This document shows, in pieces, positions 15,587-24,923 of a DNA stretch of 64,000 nucleotides; positions within the stretch are counted from its first letter, which is position 1; the number at the start of each line of letters is the position of its first letter. Below the pieces are notes generated by a model. That model made no database searches. It had not been told where the DNA came from and was given only the letters and a program-made list of their open reading frames with translations. The position numbers were made by a program, and so were the translations under genes. This stretch comes from Halanaerobium salsuginis (GTDB lineage: Bacteria > Bacillota > Halanaerobiia > Halanaerobiales > Halanaerobiaceae). Location of the stretch: positions 1 to 64,000 of the forward strand of contig NZ_FOTI01000012.1 in assembly GCF_900114545.1 (NCBI RefSeq), read 5' to 3'.

Positions 15587-17929
15587 GTGAGAAAATATCA
15601 TGCTAAGAAGTTAGAAAAAGAAGCAATTTATCCCTATCAAGATTGGAAAATTACTGAAAATGAATTTTTAGTTGAAAATAATCATCATAATGAATCTATT
15701 TTTGCACTTGGAAATGGATATATGGGGATAAGAGGAACTTTTGAAGAAGATTATCCAGGCAGTGAAGATACTACTACGCCGGGTTTTTATATTAATGGGG
15801 TTTATGCTTCTGAAAATATAATTTATGGCGAGCAATCGCCTAATTTACCAATGAAGGGCCAGACTATGGTTAACCTGGCAGATTGGAGCGAAATTAATCT
15901 CTATATAAATGAGGAAAAGTTGGATTTATTGAAGGGTAATTTAATTGATTATCAGCGAGAACTTAATTTGCAGCAGGGAACTTTATGCAGAAAAATGATC
16001 TGGGAAGATCGTCAGAGTAGAAAAATTGAAATTAAAATAACCCGATTTATTTCTTTTAGTAGAGAACATATTGGAGCAATTCGTTATCAATTTAAAGCAA
16101 TTAATTTTTCAGGTAGGATTACAATTAATTCTGCCCTGAATGGTGATGTTCGTAACCATCATCATTTAAGAAATAAAAAAGCTTTATCTATACTTGCCAG
16201 TGAAGTCGATCAAAACACTGGTTATTTAGTTCATAAAGTAAATAGTACTGACTTTAAAATTGCCTATGTAATTGAGCATTTACTTGGAGAAACAGTAAAA
16301 GATCACTGTGAAGTTAAAAAAAGAGCCTCTGACAATAGAATTGATTGGGTTTTTGAAATAAATGCAGTTGAAGGACAAGATTATACTATTGATAAATTAG
16401 CTGCTATTAATCACAGTCAGGCTGAAGATGAGAATCCGCTGAGTGATGCCAGAGCATTTGTGGCCCGGGCGGCAATTACAGGATTTGAAAACTTATTGGA
16501 AGAACAGGCAGAATTCATGGCTGGTTACTGGCAGGATGCTGATATTAAAATTGACGGTGATAATGCTTTACAGCAAGCTTTCAGGTTTAATTCATTCCAT
16601 ATTTTACAGGCTGTTGGGAAAAATGGTCGTACTAGTGTTCCTGCTAAAGGTTTAAGTGGAGAGTATTATGAAGGCCATTATTTTTGGGATACAGAAAGCT
16701 ATGTTCTGCCATTTTTTGCTTTTCAGAGACCTGAAGTAGCTCGTAATCTGCTTCTTTATCGTTATAACACACTCGATAAAGCTCGTAAGAATGCTAAACG
16801 TATGCGTCTGAAAGGAGCCTTATTTCCCTGGCGAACTATTAATGGGGATGAAGCTTCTGGTTTTTTTATGGGATCAACTGTGCAATATCATATTAATGCT
16901 GACATTGCTTATGCTCTCAATTTGTATTATCAGGTTAGTAATGACCACGAATTTATTGAAAATTATGGTCTGGAAATTTTAATTGAAACTGCCCGCATGT
17001 GGAGTAGTTTAGGCAGCTATATTCCACTGTATAATAATCAATTTTGTTTTAATGAAGTCTGTGGTCCAGATGAATATAAACCAGGTGTAAACAATAATGC
17101 TTATACAAATTATATGGCCAAATTCAATCTTGAAATAGCGATTGAAATAGCAGAAAAAATTAAGGAAAATTCTCCTGAAAAATATCAAAGGCTGGCTGAA
17201 CGAATCAATCTAAATGAACAAGAATTGGAAATGTTTAAAGAAGTAGCTTCTGATATTTACCTACCGTATAATGATAAATTAGAAATTACACCTCAGGATG
17301 ATTCTTTTTTATATAAGAATCCAATTGAAGTTGATAACATACCAGAAGATGAGCTACCACTGGTTAAAAATTGGCATCCGCTAATTATCTGGCGCTATCA
17401 GGTAATTAAACAGGCAGATGTTATGTTATTAATGTTACAGTTAGGAAATAATTTTAGACGAGAATTAAAAATTAAGAATTATGATTACTATGAGCCTAAA
17501 ACAACCCATGATTCCTCTTTATCACCAGCTATTTATAGTATTTTAGCATCTGAAATTGGTTATAAAGTACAGGCATATAACTACTTTATGCAAACTGCCC
17601 GACTTGATCTTGATGATTATAACGAAAATGCTTATCAGGGAATACATGCTGCCTGCATGGGAGGAACCTGGTTAGCTTTAGTACAGGGTTTTGCTGGTAT
17701 GAGAATGTTTAACGGTAAATTATATTTTCATCCTCATCTGCCGGATGGTTGGCACAAGTATCAGTTCCGTTTGAGATTTAAAGGCAGTCAGATTGAAGTA
17801 ACAATTGATCAGAAAAAAGCCAATTATTTATTGATCTCTGGTCAGCAAATTCAATTTAAACATTATGATAAAATTATTACCCTTAATCAAAGTAATTTAA
17901 ATCAGGAAGCAGAGATAAAGCAGGTGTAA
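15587..17929 (+). CDS. glycoside hydrolase family 65 disaccharide phosphorylase
   Basis: A 780-residue GH65 enzyme. The family reversibly cleaves alpha-glucosides such as maltose, trehalose, kojibiose or nigerose with phosphate, releasing beta-glucose-1-phosphate. The N-terminal beta-sandwich starts at about residue 20 (NHHNESIFALGNGYMGIRG). The (alpha/alpha)6 barrel carries FWDTESYVLPFF and the catalytic Glu496 in CGPDEYKPGVNNNAYTN. The length is typical. The GTG start follows GAGGAGG. Specificity cannot be fixed by eye. No phosphoglucomutase neighbours it, only a drug/metabolite-type permease three bases downstream. Trehalose or kojibiose are reasonable in a salt-adapted organism (inference). 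Confidence 0.9.
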   Translation: MRKYHAKKLEKEAIYPYQDWKITENEFLVENNHHNESIFALGNGYMGIRGTFEEDYPGSEDTTTPGFYINGVYASENIIYGEQSPNLPMKGQTMVNLADWSEINLYINEEKLDLLKGNLIDYQRELNLQQGTLCRKMIWEDRQSRKIEIKITRFISFSREHIGAIRYQFKAINFSGRITINSALNGDVRNHHHLRNKKALSILASEVDQNTGYLVHKVNSTDFKIAYVIEHLLGETVKDHCEVKKRASDNRIDWVFEINAVEGQDYTIDKLAAINHSQAEDENPLSDARAFVARAAITGFENLLEEQAEFMAGYWQDADIKIDGDNALQQAFRFNSFHILQAVGKNGRTSVPAKGLSGEYYEGHYFWDTESYVLPFFAFQRPEVARNLLLYRYNTLDKARKNAKRMRLKGALFPWRTINGDEASGFFMGSTVQYHINADIAYALNLYYQVSNDHEFIENYGLEILIETARMWSSLGSYIPLYNNQFCFNEVCGPDEYKPGVNNNAYTNYMAKFNLEIAIEIAEKIKENSPEKYQRLAERINLNEQELEMFKEVASDIYLPYNDKLEITPQDDSFLYKNPIEVDNIPEDELPLVKNWHPLIIWRYQVIKQADVMLLMLQLGNNFRRELKIKNYDYYEPKTTHDSSLSPAIYSILASEIGYKVQAYNYFMQTARLDLDDYNENAYQGIHAACMGGTWLALVQGFAGMRMFNGKLYFHPHLPDGWHKYQFRLRFKGSQIEVTIDQKKANYLLISGQQIQFKHYDKIITLNQSNLNQEAEIKQV

Positions 17930-17931
17930 AA

Positions 17932-18813
17932 ATGGATTTTAATAAAAAAATATATTTACTTTTAGGAGGGGGAGTCTTTTTTCTCTCACTTTCCGGTATT
18001 TTAATAAAAATTGCAGTTGCTCCACCTTTAATTACTGCTTTTTATCGAATGTTGTTTACAGTTATTATTTTAACACCTTATTTTTTAACTAAACATCGAC
18101 ATGAATTTCGTTATTTTTTAGATTATAGGCCTCTTTTAGTAGGCTTTTTACTAGCTGTTCATTTTATTTTATGGATTAGTTCTATTCAGTATACGGCAGT
18201 TTCTAATTCAGTTATTTTTGTTGCTTTACAGCCTCTCTTTACTATCATTTTAGAATATTTATTTGCCCGGGAAGATCTTAAAGAAGGAGCAGTAATTGGA
18301 ATAGCAATGGCTTTAATTGGCAGTTTGATTATTAGCATAGCTGACTTTTATCAGCTGCAGGGGAGATTATTTGGTAATTTTCTGGCTTTAACAGCAGCCT
18401 TATTTGCTTCTTCATATTTATTTATCGGGCGAGGTGTGAGAAAAAAAGTTGCTTATTTCCCTTATCTCTATATTTTATATACTTATGCAACTATATTTTT
18501 AGGGATAGCTGTTTTTACTGCTAAAATACCTTTTACTGGCTATGGTAGTAAAAATTATCTTATCTTTCTTGGACTGGCGATTGGTCCAACTGTAATTGGG
18601 CATTCAATTTTAAATTATTCGGTTAGATATCTTTCGACATCTATTGTCTCACTTTCAATATTAGGTGAACCAATTTTAACAACTTTAATGGCCTGGTTTT
18701 TCCTTAAAGAAAAAATCATTTTAACTACAGTTATTGGGGGATGTTTTATTTTAGGAGGAATTTATCTTGCTTCAGTTTATAATTATCAACAGCAGAAGAA
18801 GAAAGCAGCTTAA
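17932..18813 (+). CDS. EamA/DMT-family permease
   Basis: A 293-residue integral membrane protein with about ten hydrophobic segments forming two EamA repeats (about residues 5-140 and 150-285). Signatures include AVSNSVIFVALQPLF in repeat one and STSIVSLSILGEPILTTL in repeat two. Members export small metabolites or amino acids; the substrate is not predictable. It starts three bases after the GH65 stop and belongs to the same transcript. Confidence 0.88.
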   Translation: MDFNKKIYLLLGGGVFFLSLSGILIKIAVAPPLITAFYRMLFTVIILTPYFLTKHRHEFRYFLDYRPLLVGFLLAVHFILWISSIQYTAVSNSVIFVALQPLFTIILEYLFAREDLKEGAVIGIAMALIGSLIISIADFYQLQGRLFGNFLALTAALFASSYLFIGRGVRKKVAYFPYLYILYTYATIFLGIAVFTAKIPFTGYGSKNYLIFLGLAIGPTVIGHSILNYSVRYLSTSIVSLSILGEPILTTLMAWFFLKEKIILTTVIGGCFILGGIYLASVYNYQQQKKKAA

Positions 18814-18889
18814 AGTTACTGGACATTTTAAAAAATAACATATAAAATAATAATTGAGATAACTTTATTTGAATTTAGGAGGGATAAAT

Positions 18890-20857
18890 TTGCTAAAAGA
18901 AGTTGCAAACACAGTAAGAGGCTTATCAGCAGATATAGTAGAAAAAGCTAATTCCGGTCATCCGGGAATGCCAATTGGGTGTGCAGATATTGGAGCTTTA
19001 TTATTTGGAGAAGTAATGAATCTAGATGCTTCTAAGTCCGATTGGGCAAATAGAGATCGTTTTGTACTTTCAGCCGGTCACGGTTCAGCTTTTCTATATT
19101 CATTTTTGCATTTAAGCGGATATGATATTTCACTGGATGATTTAAAAGAATTTAGACAGCTTAATTCTAAAACACCAGGTCACCCAGAATATGGTGAAAC
19201 AGATGGTGTAGAAACTACAACAGGTCCTCTGGGGCAAGGCTTTTCGAATGCAGTTGGAATGGCTCTGGCAGAAAAAATGCTGGCTGAAAAATACAATACA
19301 GAAGAACAGCAAATTGTTGACCATTATACTTATACAATTATGGGTGATGGCTGTATGATGGAAGGGATTAGCTCAGAAGCAGCTTCCCTGGCCGGACATC
19401 TTGGTCTTGACAAATTAATTGCTATTTATGATGATAATAGCATTTCTATTGCTGGAAATACAAATTTAGCATTTACAGAATCAGTTGCTGATCGCTTTAA
19501 AGCATATGGCTGGCAGGTAATAGAAAATATTGATGGTCATAATATTAATAAAGTACGTGATGCGATTAATCAGGCTAAATCTGATAAAGAGAGACCTACT
19601 CTTATTTTAGCTAAAACTCATATTGCTCTGGGAGCACCAACAAAGCAGGATACCGAAGCAGCACATGGTGCACCACTTGGTGAAGAAGAAATTAAAGGTT
19701 TAAAAGAAAAATTTGATCTTCCTGTTGATAAAAAATTCTATATTCCAGATTCAGTTAAAGAGTTTTTCCGCTCTAGAGCTGCTCAAATGCAGGAAGTACG
19801 TTTAGAATGGGAAAAAGATTTCGCAGAGTGGGCAGCAGCTAATCCTGAACTGAAATTGGAATGGGACCAGGCAATGAGTCAGGAATTACCAGCTGATTTA
19901 AAAGAAGAGCTGATGAGTTTAGACATTAAAGCCCCTGTTGCTACTAGAAAATCAGCAGGTGCAGTTTTAAGTAAGGCTTTTGAATTAGTGCCATATTTAG
20001 TTGGTGGCTCAGCTGACCTGGCGCCTTCAACTAAAACTTATCAGGCAGAATATGGTGAAATTCAAAAAGATAGTTATGCTGGCCGCAATTTCCGCTTTGG
20101 TGTTAGAGAACATGCTATGGGAGCAATTACAAATGGTATTGCTCTGCACCAGGGATTTCGCCCTTTTGCAGCTACTTTCCTTGTTTTTTCTGATTATATG
20201 CGTCCTGCAATTAGGTTAGCTGCTTTAATGAAGCTGCCAGTTGTTTATGTCTTTACTCATGACTCAATTTTTGTGGGAGAAGATGGACCAACTCATCAAC
20301 CAATTGAACATGTTGAAGCTCTAAGAATTATACCTGGACTAAAAGTATTACGTCCAGCTGATGAGGAAGAAGCAAAAGCTGCCTGGATAGAAGCACTTGA
20401 AACTAAAGATCAGCCAACGGCATTGATCTTAACTAGACAAAATTTACCTCATCTTGATAAATCAGCAGGTATCGCTAATTTCAAAAATGGTGGTTATTTT
20501 ATAACTGACAATAAGGAAGATGCCGATGTATTAATTATGGCAAGTGGTAGTGAAGTTTCTCTAGCAGTAGAAAGTGCTAAGCTGCTCAAAGAAAATAATA
20601 TCAAGACAGCTGTAATGTCAGTTCCAGAAAGACGAAAATTAGAGGAATATCTGGCTGATAAAGATTTAGCAGATTATAAACTAAAGGTAGCTCTGGAAGC
20701 AGGGGTTACTACTGGTTGGTATAAATTGATTGGAAGTAATGGGCTAGCAATTGGTCTTGATCGCTTTGGTATTAGTGGTAAAGGTGAAGAAGTAGGTGCA
20801 GCTTTAGGATTTACTCCTGAGAAAGTAGCTGCCAGAATTGAAACAGCTTTGAATTAA
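18890..20857 (+). CDS. tkt: transketolase
   Basis: A 655-residue thiamine-diphosphate enzyme of the non-oxidative pentose phosphate pathway. TTG at 18890 is preferred because AGGAGGG lies seven bases upstream; an earlier in-frame TTG at 18869 precedes that site. N-terminal GHPGMPIGCADIG, TGPLGQGFSNAVGMA and the ThDP motif GDGCMMEGISSEAA are present. The pyrimidine-binding part has REHAMGAITNGIALH, and the C-terminal part has SEVSLAVE. The length is normal. It is a single gene with its own terminator. Confidence 0.97.
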   Translation: MLKEVANTVRGLSADIVEKANSGHPGMPIGCADIGALLFGEVMNLDASKSDWANRDRFVLSAGHGSAFLYSFLHLSGYDISLDDLKEFRQLNSKTPGHPEYGETDGVETTTGPLGQGFSNAVGMALAEKMLAEKYNTEEQQIVDHYTYTIMGDGCMMEGISSEAASLAGHLGLDKLIAIYDDNSISIAGNTNLAFTESVADRFKAYGWQVIENIDGHNINKVRDAINQAKSDKERPTLILAKTHIALGAPTKQDTEAAHGAPLGEEEIKGLKEKFDLPVDKKFYIPDSVKEFFRSRAAQMQEVRLEWEKDFAEWAAANPELKLEWDQAMSQELPADLKEELMSLDIKAPVATRKSAGAVLSKAFELVPYLVGGSADLAPSTKTYQAEYGEIQKDSYAGRNFRFGVREHAMGAITNGIALHQGFRPFAATFLVFSDYMRPAIRLAALMKLPVVYVFTHDSIFVGEDGPTHQPIEHVEALRIIPGLKVLRPADEEEAKAAWIEALETKDQPTALILTRQNLPHLDKSAGIANFKNGGYFITDNKEDADVLIMASGSEVSLAVESAKLLKENNIKTAVMSVPERRKLEEYLADKDLADYKLKVALEAGVTTGWYKLIGSNGLAIGLDRFGISGKGEEVGAALGFTPEKVAARIETALN

Positions 20858-20910
20858 ATAGCAGGTGAAACTTACTTGAATTCAAATTAATAAATATAGA
20901 TTAAAATAAT

Positions 20911-20943
20911 AAGGCTGTCTCAAACCTGAGGCAGCCTTTTATC
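20911..20943 (+). terminator. terminator after transketolase
   Basis: AAGGCTGTCTCA pairs with TGAGGCAGCCTT (one mismatch), followed by TTTT. It lies between convergent genes. Confidence 0.85.
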
Positions 20944-20967
20944 TTATTGAAATTTTAATCTAATAGG

Positions 20968-21399
20968 TTAAAATATATAAAACCAGTTAATTAAAGCAAT
21001 TAAAGTTCCCAGCAGAACTCCTGCAAAAACTTCAAAAGGTGTATGACCAATTAATTCTTTTAAATCTTCCTTAATCAAACTTTTATCATTGCTAAAGTTT
21101 CTGCCCTCAAGATGATGAATTAGATTATTTAACACATTGGCTTGCTGACCAACTGCTCTTCTTACTCCGCTAGCATCATAAGTTACAATTAAAGCAAAAA
21201 CAGTTACAATAGCAAAAAGATCAGATTGAAAACCATATTTTAAACCAACACTAATTGCCAGACTAGAAACAAACGCAGAGTGGGAGCTAGGCATACCACC
21301 TGAAGTAAAAAATGTATAGATATTTACTGGGCGAATAAAAAATATCTTTAAAAATTGGGCTGTAAATAAAGCAAAAATTGACACTTCAAGTAATGTCAT
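20968..21399 (-). CDS. divergent PAP2 / DUF212 (YuiD-like) membrane protein
   Basis: A 143-residue protein of about four membrane segments. RPVNIYTFFTSGGMPSSHSAFVSSL and TYDASGVRRAVGQQANVLN are the hallmark blocks of the DUF212 family, related to acid phosphatase/haloperoxidase (PAP2) enzymes. HTPFEVFAGVLLG gives the last conserved His. The PSSH and SGVRRAVG blocks resemble the PAP2 phosphate-binding residues. A lipid-phosphate phosphatase role is plausible but not established. It is read against its neighbours and divergent from folC. Confidence 0.88.
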   Translation of the reverse strand: MTLLEVSIFALFTAQFLKIFFIRPVNIYTFFTSGGMPSSHSAFVSSLAISVGLKYGFQSDLFAIVTVFALIVTYDASGVRRAVGQQANVLNNLIHHLEGRNFSNDKSLIKEDLKELIGHTPFEVFAGVLLGTLIALINWFYIF

Positions 21400-21439
21400 G
21401 ATTATTAACCCCCTGAATTATATTAGAACTTTAATTACT

Positions 21440-21468
21440 TTGTTCTTTAAGTCTATTTTATGTATAAT
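21440..21468 (+). promoter_or_regulatory. promoter of folC
   Basis: TTGTTC (21440-21445), a 17-base spacer and TATAAT (21463-21468). Confidence 0.65.
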
Positions 21469-21506
21469 ATTATTATCAGTAGAATAATTTAATCTAATTT
21501 TATTTT

Positions 21507-21540
21507 AACTCATTCGGACTTGATATTGCAAGTCAGAGTT
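21507..21540 (+). promoter_or_regulatory. leader hairpin directly before the folC ribosome site
   Basis: GACTTG (21517-21522) pairs with CAAGTC (21529-21534). Outside it AACTC (21507-21511) pairs with GAGTT (21536-21540). The stem ends two bases before the AGGAGG of folC, so it could affect translation start. No known riboswitch class is recognised. Confidence 0.4.
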
Positions 21541-21553
21541 AAAGGAGGAAATT

Positions 21554-22870
21554 ATGGATCATTATCATTATTTAAATTCCCTGCCTTTATTTGGCAGTCA
21601 GGGAGGATATAAGCCGGGGTTAAGTAGAATTGCTAAAATTCTTTTTTATCTTGGTAATCCGGAGCAAAATTTAAAAGTAATTCATTTAGCTGGAACAAAT
21701 GGCAAAGGATCGACAGCAGCAACTTTAGCAAATATTTATCAGTCTGCAGGTTATAAAGTCGGACTTTATACATCTCCTCATTTTTTTAATTTTAACGAAA
21801 GAATTAAGCTGAATGGTAAAGCAGTCACTAGTTCAGAATTAAAAGAATTATTACCTCAGGTAAAGGCAGCAGCACTTAAAGCACACCAGGCTGATGGATT
21901 GGCAGCAGCTAGTTTCTTTGAAATAGTTACAGCCCTTGCTTTGTTAGTCTTTAAACATCATGATTTAGATTTGGTTGTTTTAGAAACAGGATTGGGAGGG
22001 AGACTTGATGCAACTAATATAATTAAAAATCCTTTGTTATCTATTATAACAACAATTAGTCTGGAACATACAGCTATTCTCGGTGACAGTATTGCTCAAG
22101 TCGCTTCTGAGAAAGCTGGAATAATAAAATATAATGTTCCTGTATTAACTGCAGTCACTCAAAAAGCTGCTTTGGAAGTAATTAAAAGAAAAGCAGCTTT
22201 AGAAAAAGCAAATTTAATTATCCTTGATCAAGAATATAAAGAAATTGTAAGTGATTCTTCTTTTGAAGATAATTTACTTTATTTAACTAAACAAAATGAT
22301 CAAAAGTATTGTTATAAGCTTTCTTTATTAGGGAGACATCAGGCAAGAAATACAGCGCTTGCTCTGCGAGCAGTTCAAGAACTTAATCAAAAATATCCAG
22401 TTAGAGAAGATCAGATTAGTGATGCTCTAACAAAAATTTATTGGCCAGGGAGAATGCAAAAAATATCTGACAGACCGACTGTTATTCTTGATGCAGCCCA
22501 TAATCCTGCTGCCTTTCAAGAATTGGTTAATAATTTAACACCAGAATTAGCTAAATTTAAGCGCACTCATTTTATATTTTCTATTTTAAGAGATAAAAAT
22601 TTAACTGATATTCTGGAAATAATTGCTCCATTAAAAAATAAAGTTAAATTTCATTTAGCTGAAAATCTCTCTTTTAGAACTGTTAAAACTGAAGTTTTAA
22701 GTTCAGCTTTTGCAGAAAATGGATTTTCTTATCGGAGTTATCAAAATCTTAGTCAGGCAGCAGCAGTGGTAGCAAAAGAATCTCAAAAAGAAGATTTAAT
22801 AATTGCTGCTGGTTCTTTTAATACAGTTTTTGAAGTTGGAATTAATTTTTTTGAAAATAATATAAGTTGA
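21554..22870 (+). CDS. folC: folylpolyglutamate synthase / dihydrofolate synthase
   Basis: A 438-residue Mur-ligase-family enzyme that adds glutamate to dihydropteroate or folates using ATP. The P-loop is GTNGKGSTAATLANI at about residue 47. YTSPHFFNFNERIKLNG is the omega-loop region. LETGLGGRLDATNI and SLEHTAILGDSIAQVASEKAGI are family blocks. The C-terminal domain starts near GRMQKI and VILDAAHNPAA. The ATG follows AAAGGAGG. The SPOR gene begins ten bases after the stop. Confidence 0.95.
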   Translation: MDHYHYLNSLPLFGSQGGYKPGLSRIAKILFYLGNPEQNLKVIHLAGTNGKGSTAATLANIYQSAGYKVGLYTSPHFFNFNERIKLNGKAVTSSELKELLPQVKAAALKAHQADGLAAASFFEIVTALALLVFKHHDLDLVVLETGLGGRLDATNIIKNPLLSIITTISLEHTAILGDSIAQVASEKAGIIKYNVPVLTAVTQKAALEVIKRKAALEKANLIILDQEYKEIVSDSSFEDNLLYLTKQNDQKYCYKLSLLGRHQARNTALALRAVQELNQKYPVREDQISDALTKIYWPGRMQKISDRPTVILDAAHNPAAFQELVNNLTPELAKFKRTHFIFSILRDKNLTDILEIIAPLKNKVKFHLAENLSFRTVKTEVLSSAFAENGFSYRSYQNLSQAAAVVAKESQKEDLIIAAGSFNTVFEVGINFFENNIS

Positions 22871-22880
22871 GGTGAATTTA

Positions 22881-23426
22881 ATGAGTAAGAAAGACGAAAA
22901 AGGGTTTTCATTAATTTTAGTTGTGATTTTTATGTCAATTGCAGCTTTATTTGTTGGCTATTTATTAGGTAGCTGGTTAATTGGTTTTTTGGTAGGTGAT
23001 TCCTCACAAATGGCAGAAAAGCAGTCTGATTCAGTTGTAACTGAACCGCTCACTTCAACAGCAAATAAGGAACAAATAGAAAGCAGTGAAGTTACTGTTC
23101 AAAAAAATAATCAAGCTGAGCAAGAAGATAATAAGCCAGCTGATAAGAAGATCGAATCTACAGTCCAGAATAATTCAAAGCAAAAAACAGCTAGAAATAA
23201 TTCGGCTGGTAATTATAGTGTTCAGGTAGGAGCTTTTAACAATTATAATAATGCTCTTGCTTTAAAAAATGAATTAGCAGATAAATTTAATTATCAAACT
23301 TTAGTTACAGATGACAGTCCTCATCAGGTACAGGTAACTGGTTTTAGTACTAGAGAGGAGGCAGAATCTGCTGAAGCAAAACTAGAATCTGCTGGCTATA
23401 ATGGATTCATTGTCACTCGTGAATAA
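22881..23426 (+). CDS. SPOR-domain membrane protein
   Basis: A 181-residue single-pass protein. ATG at 22881 follows GAGGTG; an in-frame GTG at 22872 overlaps that site. Residues 10-37 form one membrane helix. Residues 40-108 are a charged, low-complexity linker. The SPOR domain (about 112-181) contains YSVQVGAFNNYNNALALKN and ends YNGFIV. SPOR domains bind septal peptidoglycan lacking side peptides, so a division or cell-wall role is likely. A downstream relation to folC is only operonic. Confidence 0.85.
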   Translation: MSKKDEKGFSLILVVIFMSIAALFVGYLLGSWLIGFLVGDSSQMAEKQSDSVVTEPLTSTANKEQIESSEVTVQKNNQAEQEDNKPADKKIESTVQNNSKQKTARNNSAGNYSVQVGAFNNYNNALALKNELADKFNYQTLVTDDSPHQVQVTGFSTREEAESAEAKLESAGYNGFIVTRE

Positions 23427-23446
23427 AATCTTTTTCTCTAATAGTG

Positions 23447-23475
23447 TTGTTCTTAACTGACAATTGGTATATAAT
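23447..23475 (+). promoter_or_regulatory. promoter of the rnf operon
   Basis: TTGTTC, a 17-base spacer and TATAAT (23470-23475). The remaining 100 bases before rnfC hold GTTAATTTTTAAC (23496-23508), a small palindrome whose right half TTAACAA resembles a Rex half-site but with spacing one base short. Confidence 0.6.
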
Positions 23476-23582
23476 AATTATGGTTTGCATTCTAAGTTAA
23501 TTTTTAACAATATTTATTAGCTAATTTAGACAACTAATTTTATTATTTTTTTACTATTTATTATAAGGGGTGAAATTACATA

Positions 23583-24908
23583 GTGAAAGCTTTGACTTTT
23601 AAGCAGGGGATACATCCTGAATATAACAAGGAACTTACCAAGGATAAACCCCTCAAAAATGCTAAGAGACCTGAAGAGGTAATTATTCCTCTCAAACAGC
23701 ATATTGGAGCACCTTTAAAACCACTTGTTCAAAAAGGTGATCAGGTTGAAATGGGCCAAAAAATTGCAGATAGTGATAGTTTTGTTTGTGCACCAATTCA
23801 TGCTTCAATTTCTGGTAAAGTTACTGAGCTGAGAAAAGTTTCTGATCCAGCTGGTAATATTGTAGAGGCTGTTGTAATTAAAGCAGCAGCAGAAGATAAT
23901 TTTAATTCTGGTCTGGAAAAACATGAAAATTTAGAAACACTTGATTCTGCAAAAATTAAAGAGATAATTAGAGAAGCTGGAATAGTTGGAATGGGTGGAG
24001 CAATGTTTCCTACTCATGTTAAGGTTTCTATTCCTGATGACAAAAAAGTTGATTATGTTATTTTAAATGGAGCAGAATGCGAACCTTATTTAACAGTTGA
24101 TCATCGAGTAATGGTAGAAAGACCAAAGAGCATTGTTTTTGGCTTGCAAGCTTTAATGAAAGCATCTGGAGCCGACAAAGGTATTATTGGAATTGAAGAG
24201 AATAAACCAGAGGCTATTGCCAGTATGACAGATGCTGTAGCAACAGAAAACAATATTGAAGTTAAATCCCTGGAAACTAAGTATCCTCAGGGTGGAGAAA
24301 AAATGTTGATTAATGCAATCATCGGTCGGGAAGTTCCAGCTGGTGGTTTGCCGCTTGATGTTGGGGTAGTTGTTTGTAATACTTCTACAGCAGCAGCTGT
24401 AGCTGATGCTATCCGTGATGGTAAACCTCTTTATGAACGTTCAATTACAATTACCGGTAATGGAATTGACTCTCCTCAAAATCTAATTTATCGAATTGGA
24501 ACAACTATTGGCGAATTAGTAGAACAGGCAGGTGGATTAACTGCAGATGCTGCTAAAGTAATAACAGGTGGACCGATGATGGGAGCTGCTCAGAAGAGTC
24601 TCAATGTTCCTGGGGTTAAAGGTACTTCCGGAATATTAGTTTTAACAAAAGATCAGGTTGAAGATTACGAGCCTGAACCATGTATTAAATGTGCCAGGTG
24701 TGTTGATGCCTGTCCGATGTTCTTGATGCCAACTCAACTGGTTAATTATGCTAAACATAATATGCTTGAAGAACTGGAAGAATATCAAATACTTAACTGT
24801 ATAGAATGTGGTTCCTGTTCTTTTGTTTGTCCTGCAAAAATCCCTCTGGTCCATCATCTGCGTCTTGGGAAGGCTCAGGTTATGGCTAAAAAAAGAGAAA
24901 ATAATTAA
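23583..24908 (+). CDS. rnfC: Rnf complex subunit C (NADH-oxidising side)
   Basis: A 441-residue peripheral subunit of the ferredoxin:NAD+ oxidoreductase that couples electron flow to Na+ or H+ transport. The N-terminal part has the barrel-like KQHIGAPLKPLVQKGDQVEMGQ. The flavin/NADH domain carries GIVGMGGAMFPTHVK and ILNGAECEPYLTVDHR. Two 4Fe-4S motifs end it: CIKCARCVDACP and CIECGSCSFVCP. GTG is the start after AAGGGGTG. It is the first of six rnf genes in order C-D-G-E-A-B. Confidence 0.97.
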   Translation: MKALTFKQGIHPEYNKELTKDKPLKNAKRPEEVIIPLKQHIGAPLKPLVQKGDQVEMGQKIADSDSFVCAPIHASISGKVTELRKVSDPAGNIVEAVVIKAAAEDNFNSGLEKHENLETLDSAKIKEIIREAGIVGMGGAMFPTHVKVSIPDDKKVDYVILNGAECEPYLTVDHRVMVERPKSIVFGLQALMKASGADKGIIGIEENKPEAIASMTDAVATENNIEVKSLETKYPQGGEKMLINAIIGREVPAGGLPLDVGVVVCNTSTAAAVADAIRDGKPLYERSITITGNGIDSPQNLIYRIGTTIGELVEQAGGLTADAAKVITGGPMMGAAQKSLNVPGVKGTSGILVLTKDQVEDYEPEPCIKCARCVDACPMFLMPTQLVNYAKHNMLEELEEYQILNCIECGSCSFVCPAKIPLVHHLRLGKAQVMAKKRENN

Positions 24909-24923
24909 GGAGGATAATTAAGA

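Noticed and set aside
23493-23510. Rex site in front of rnfC
   Set aside because: The GTTAA and TTAAC halves are three bases apart where the Rex consensus needs four, and only the right half is complete.
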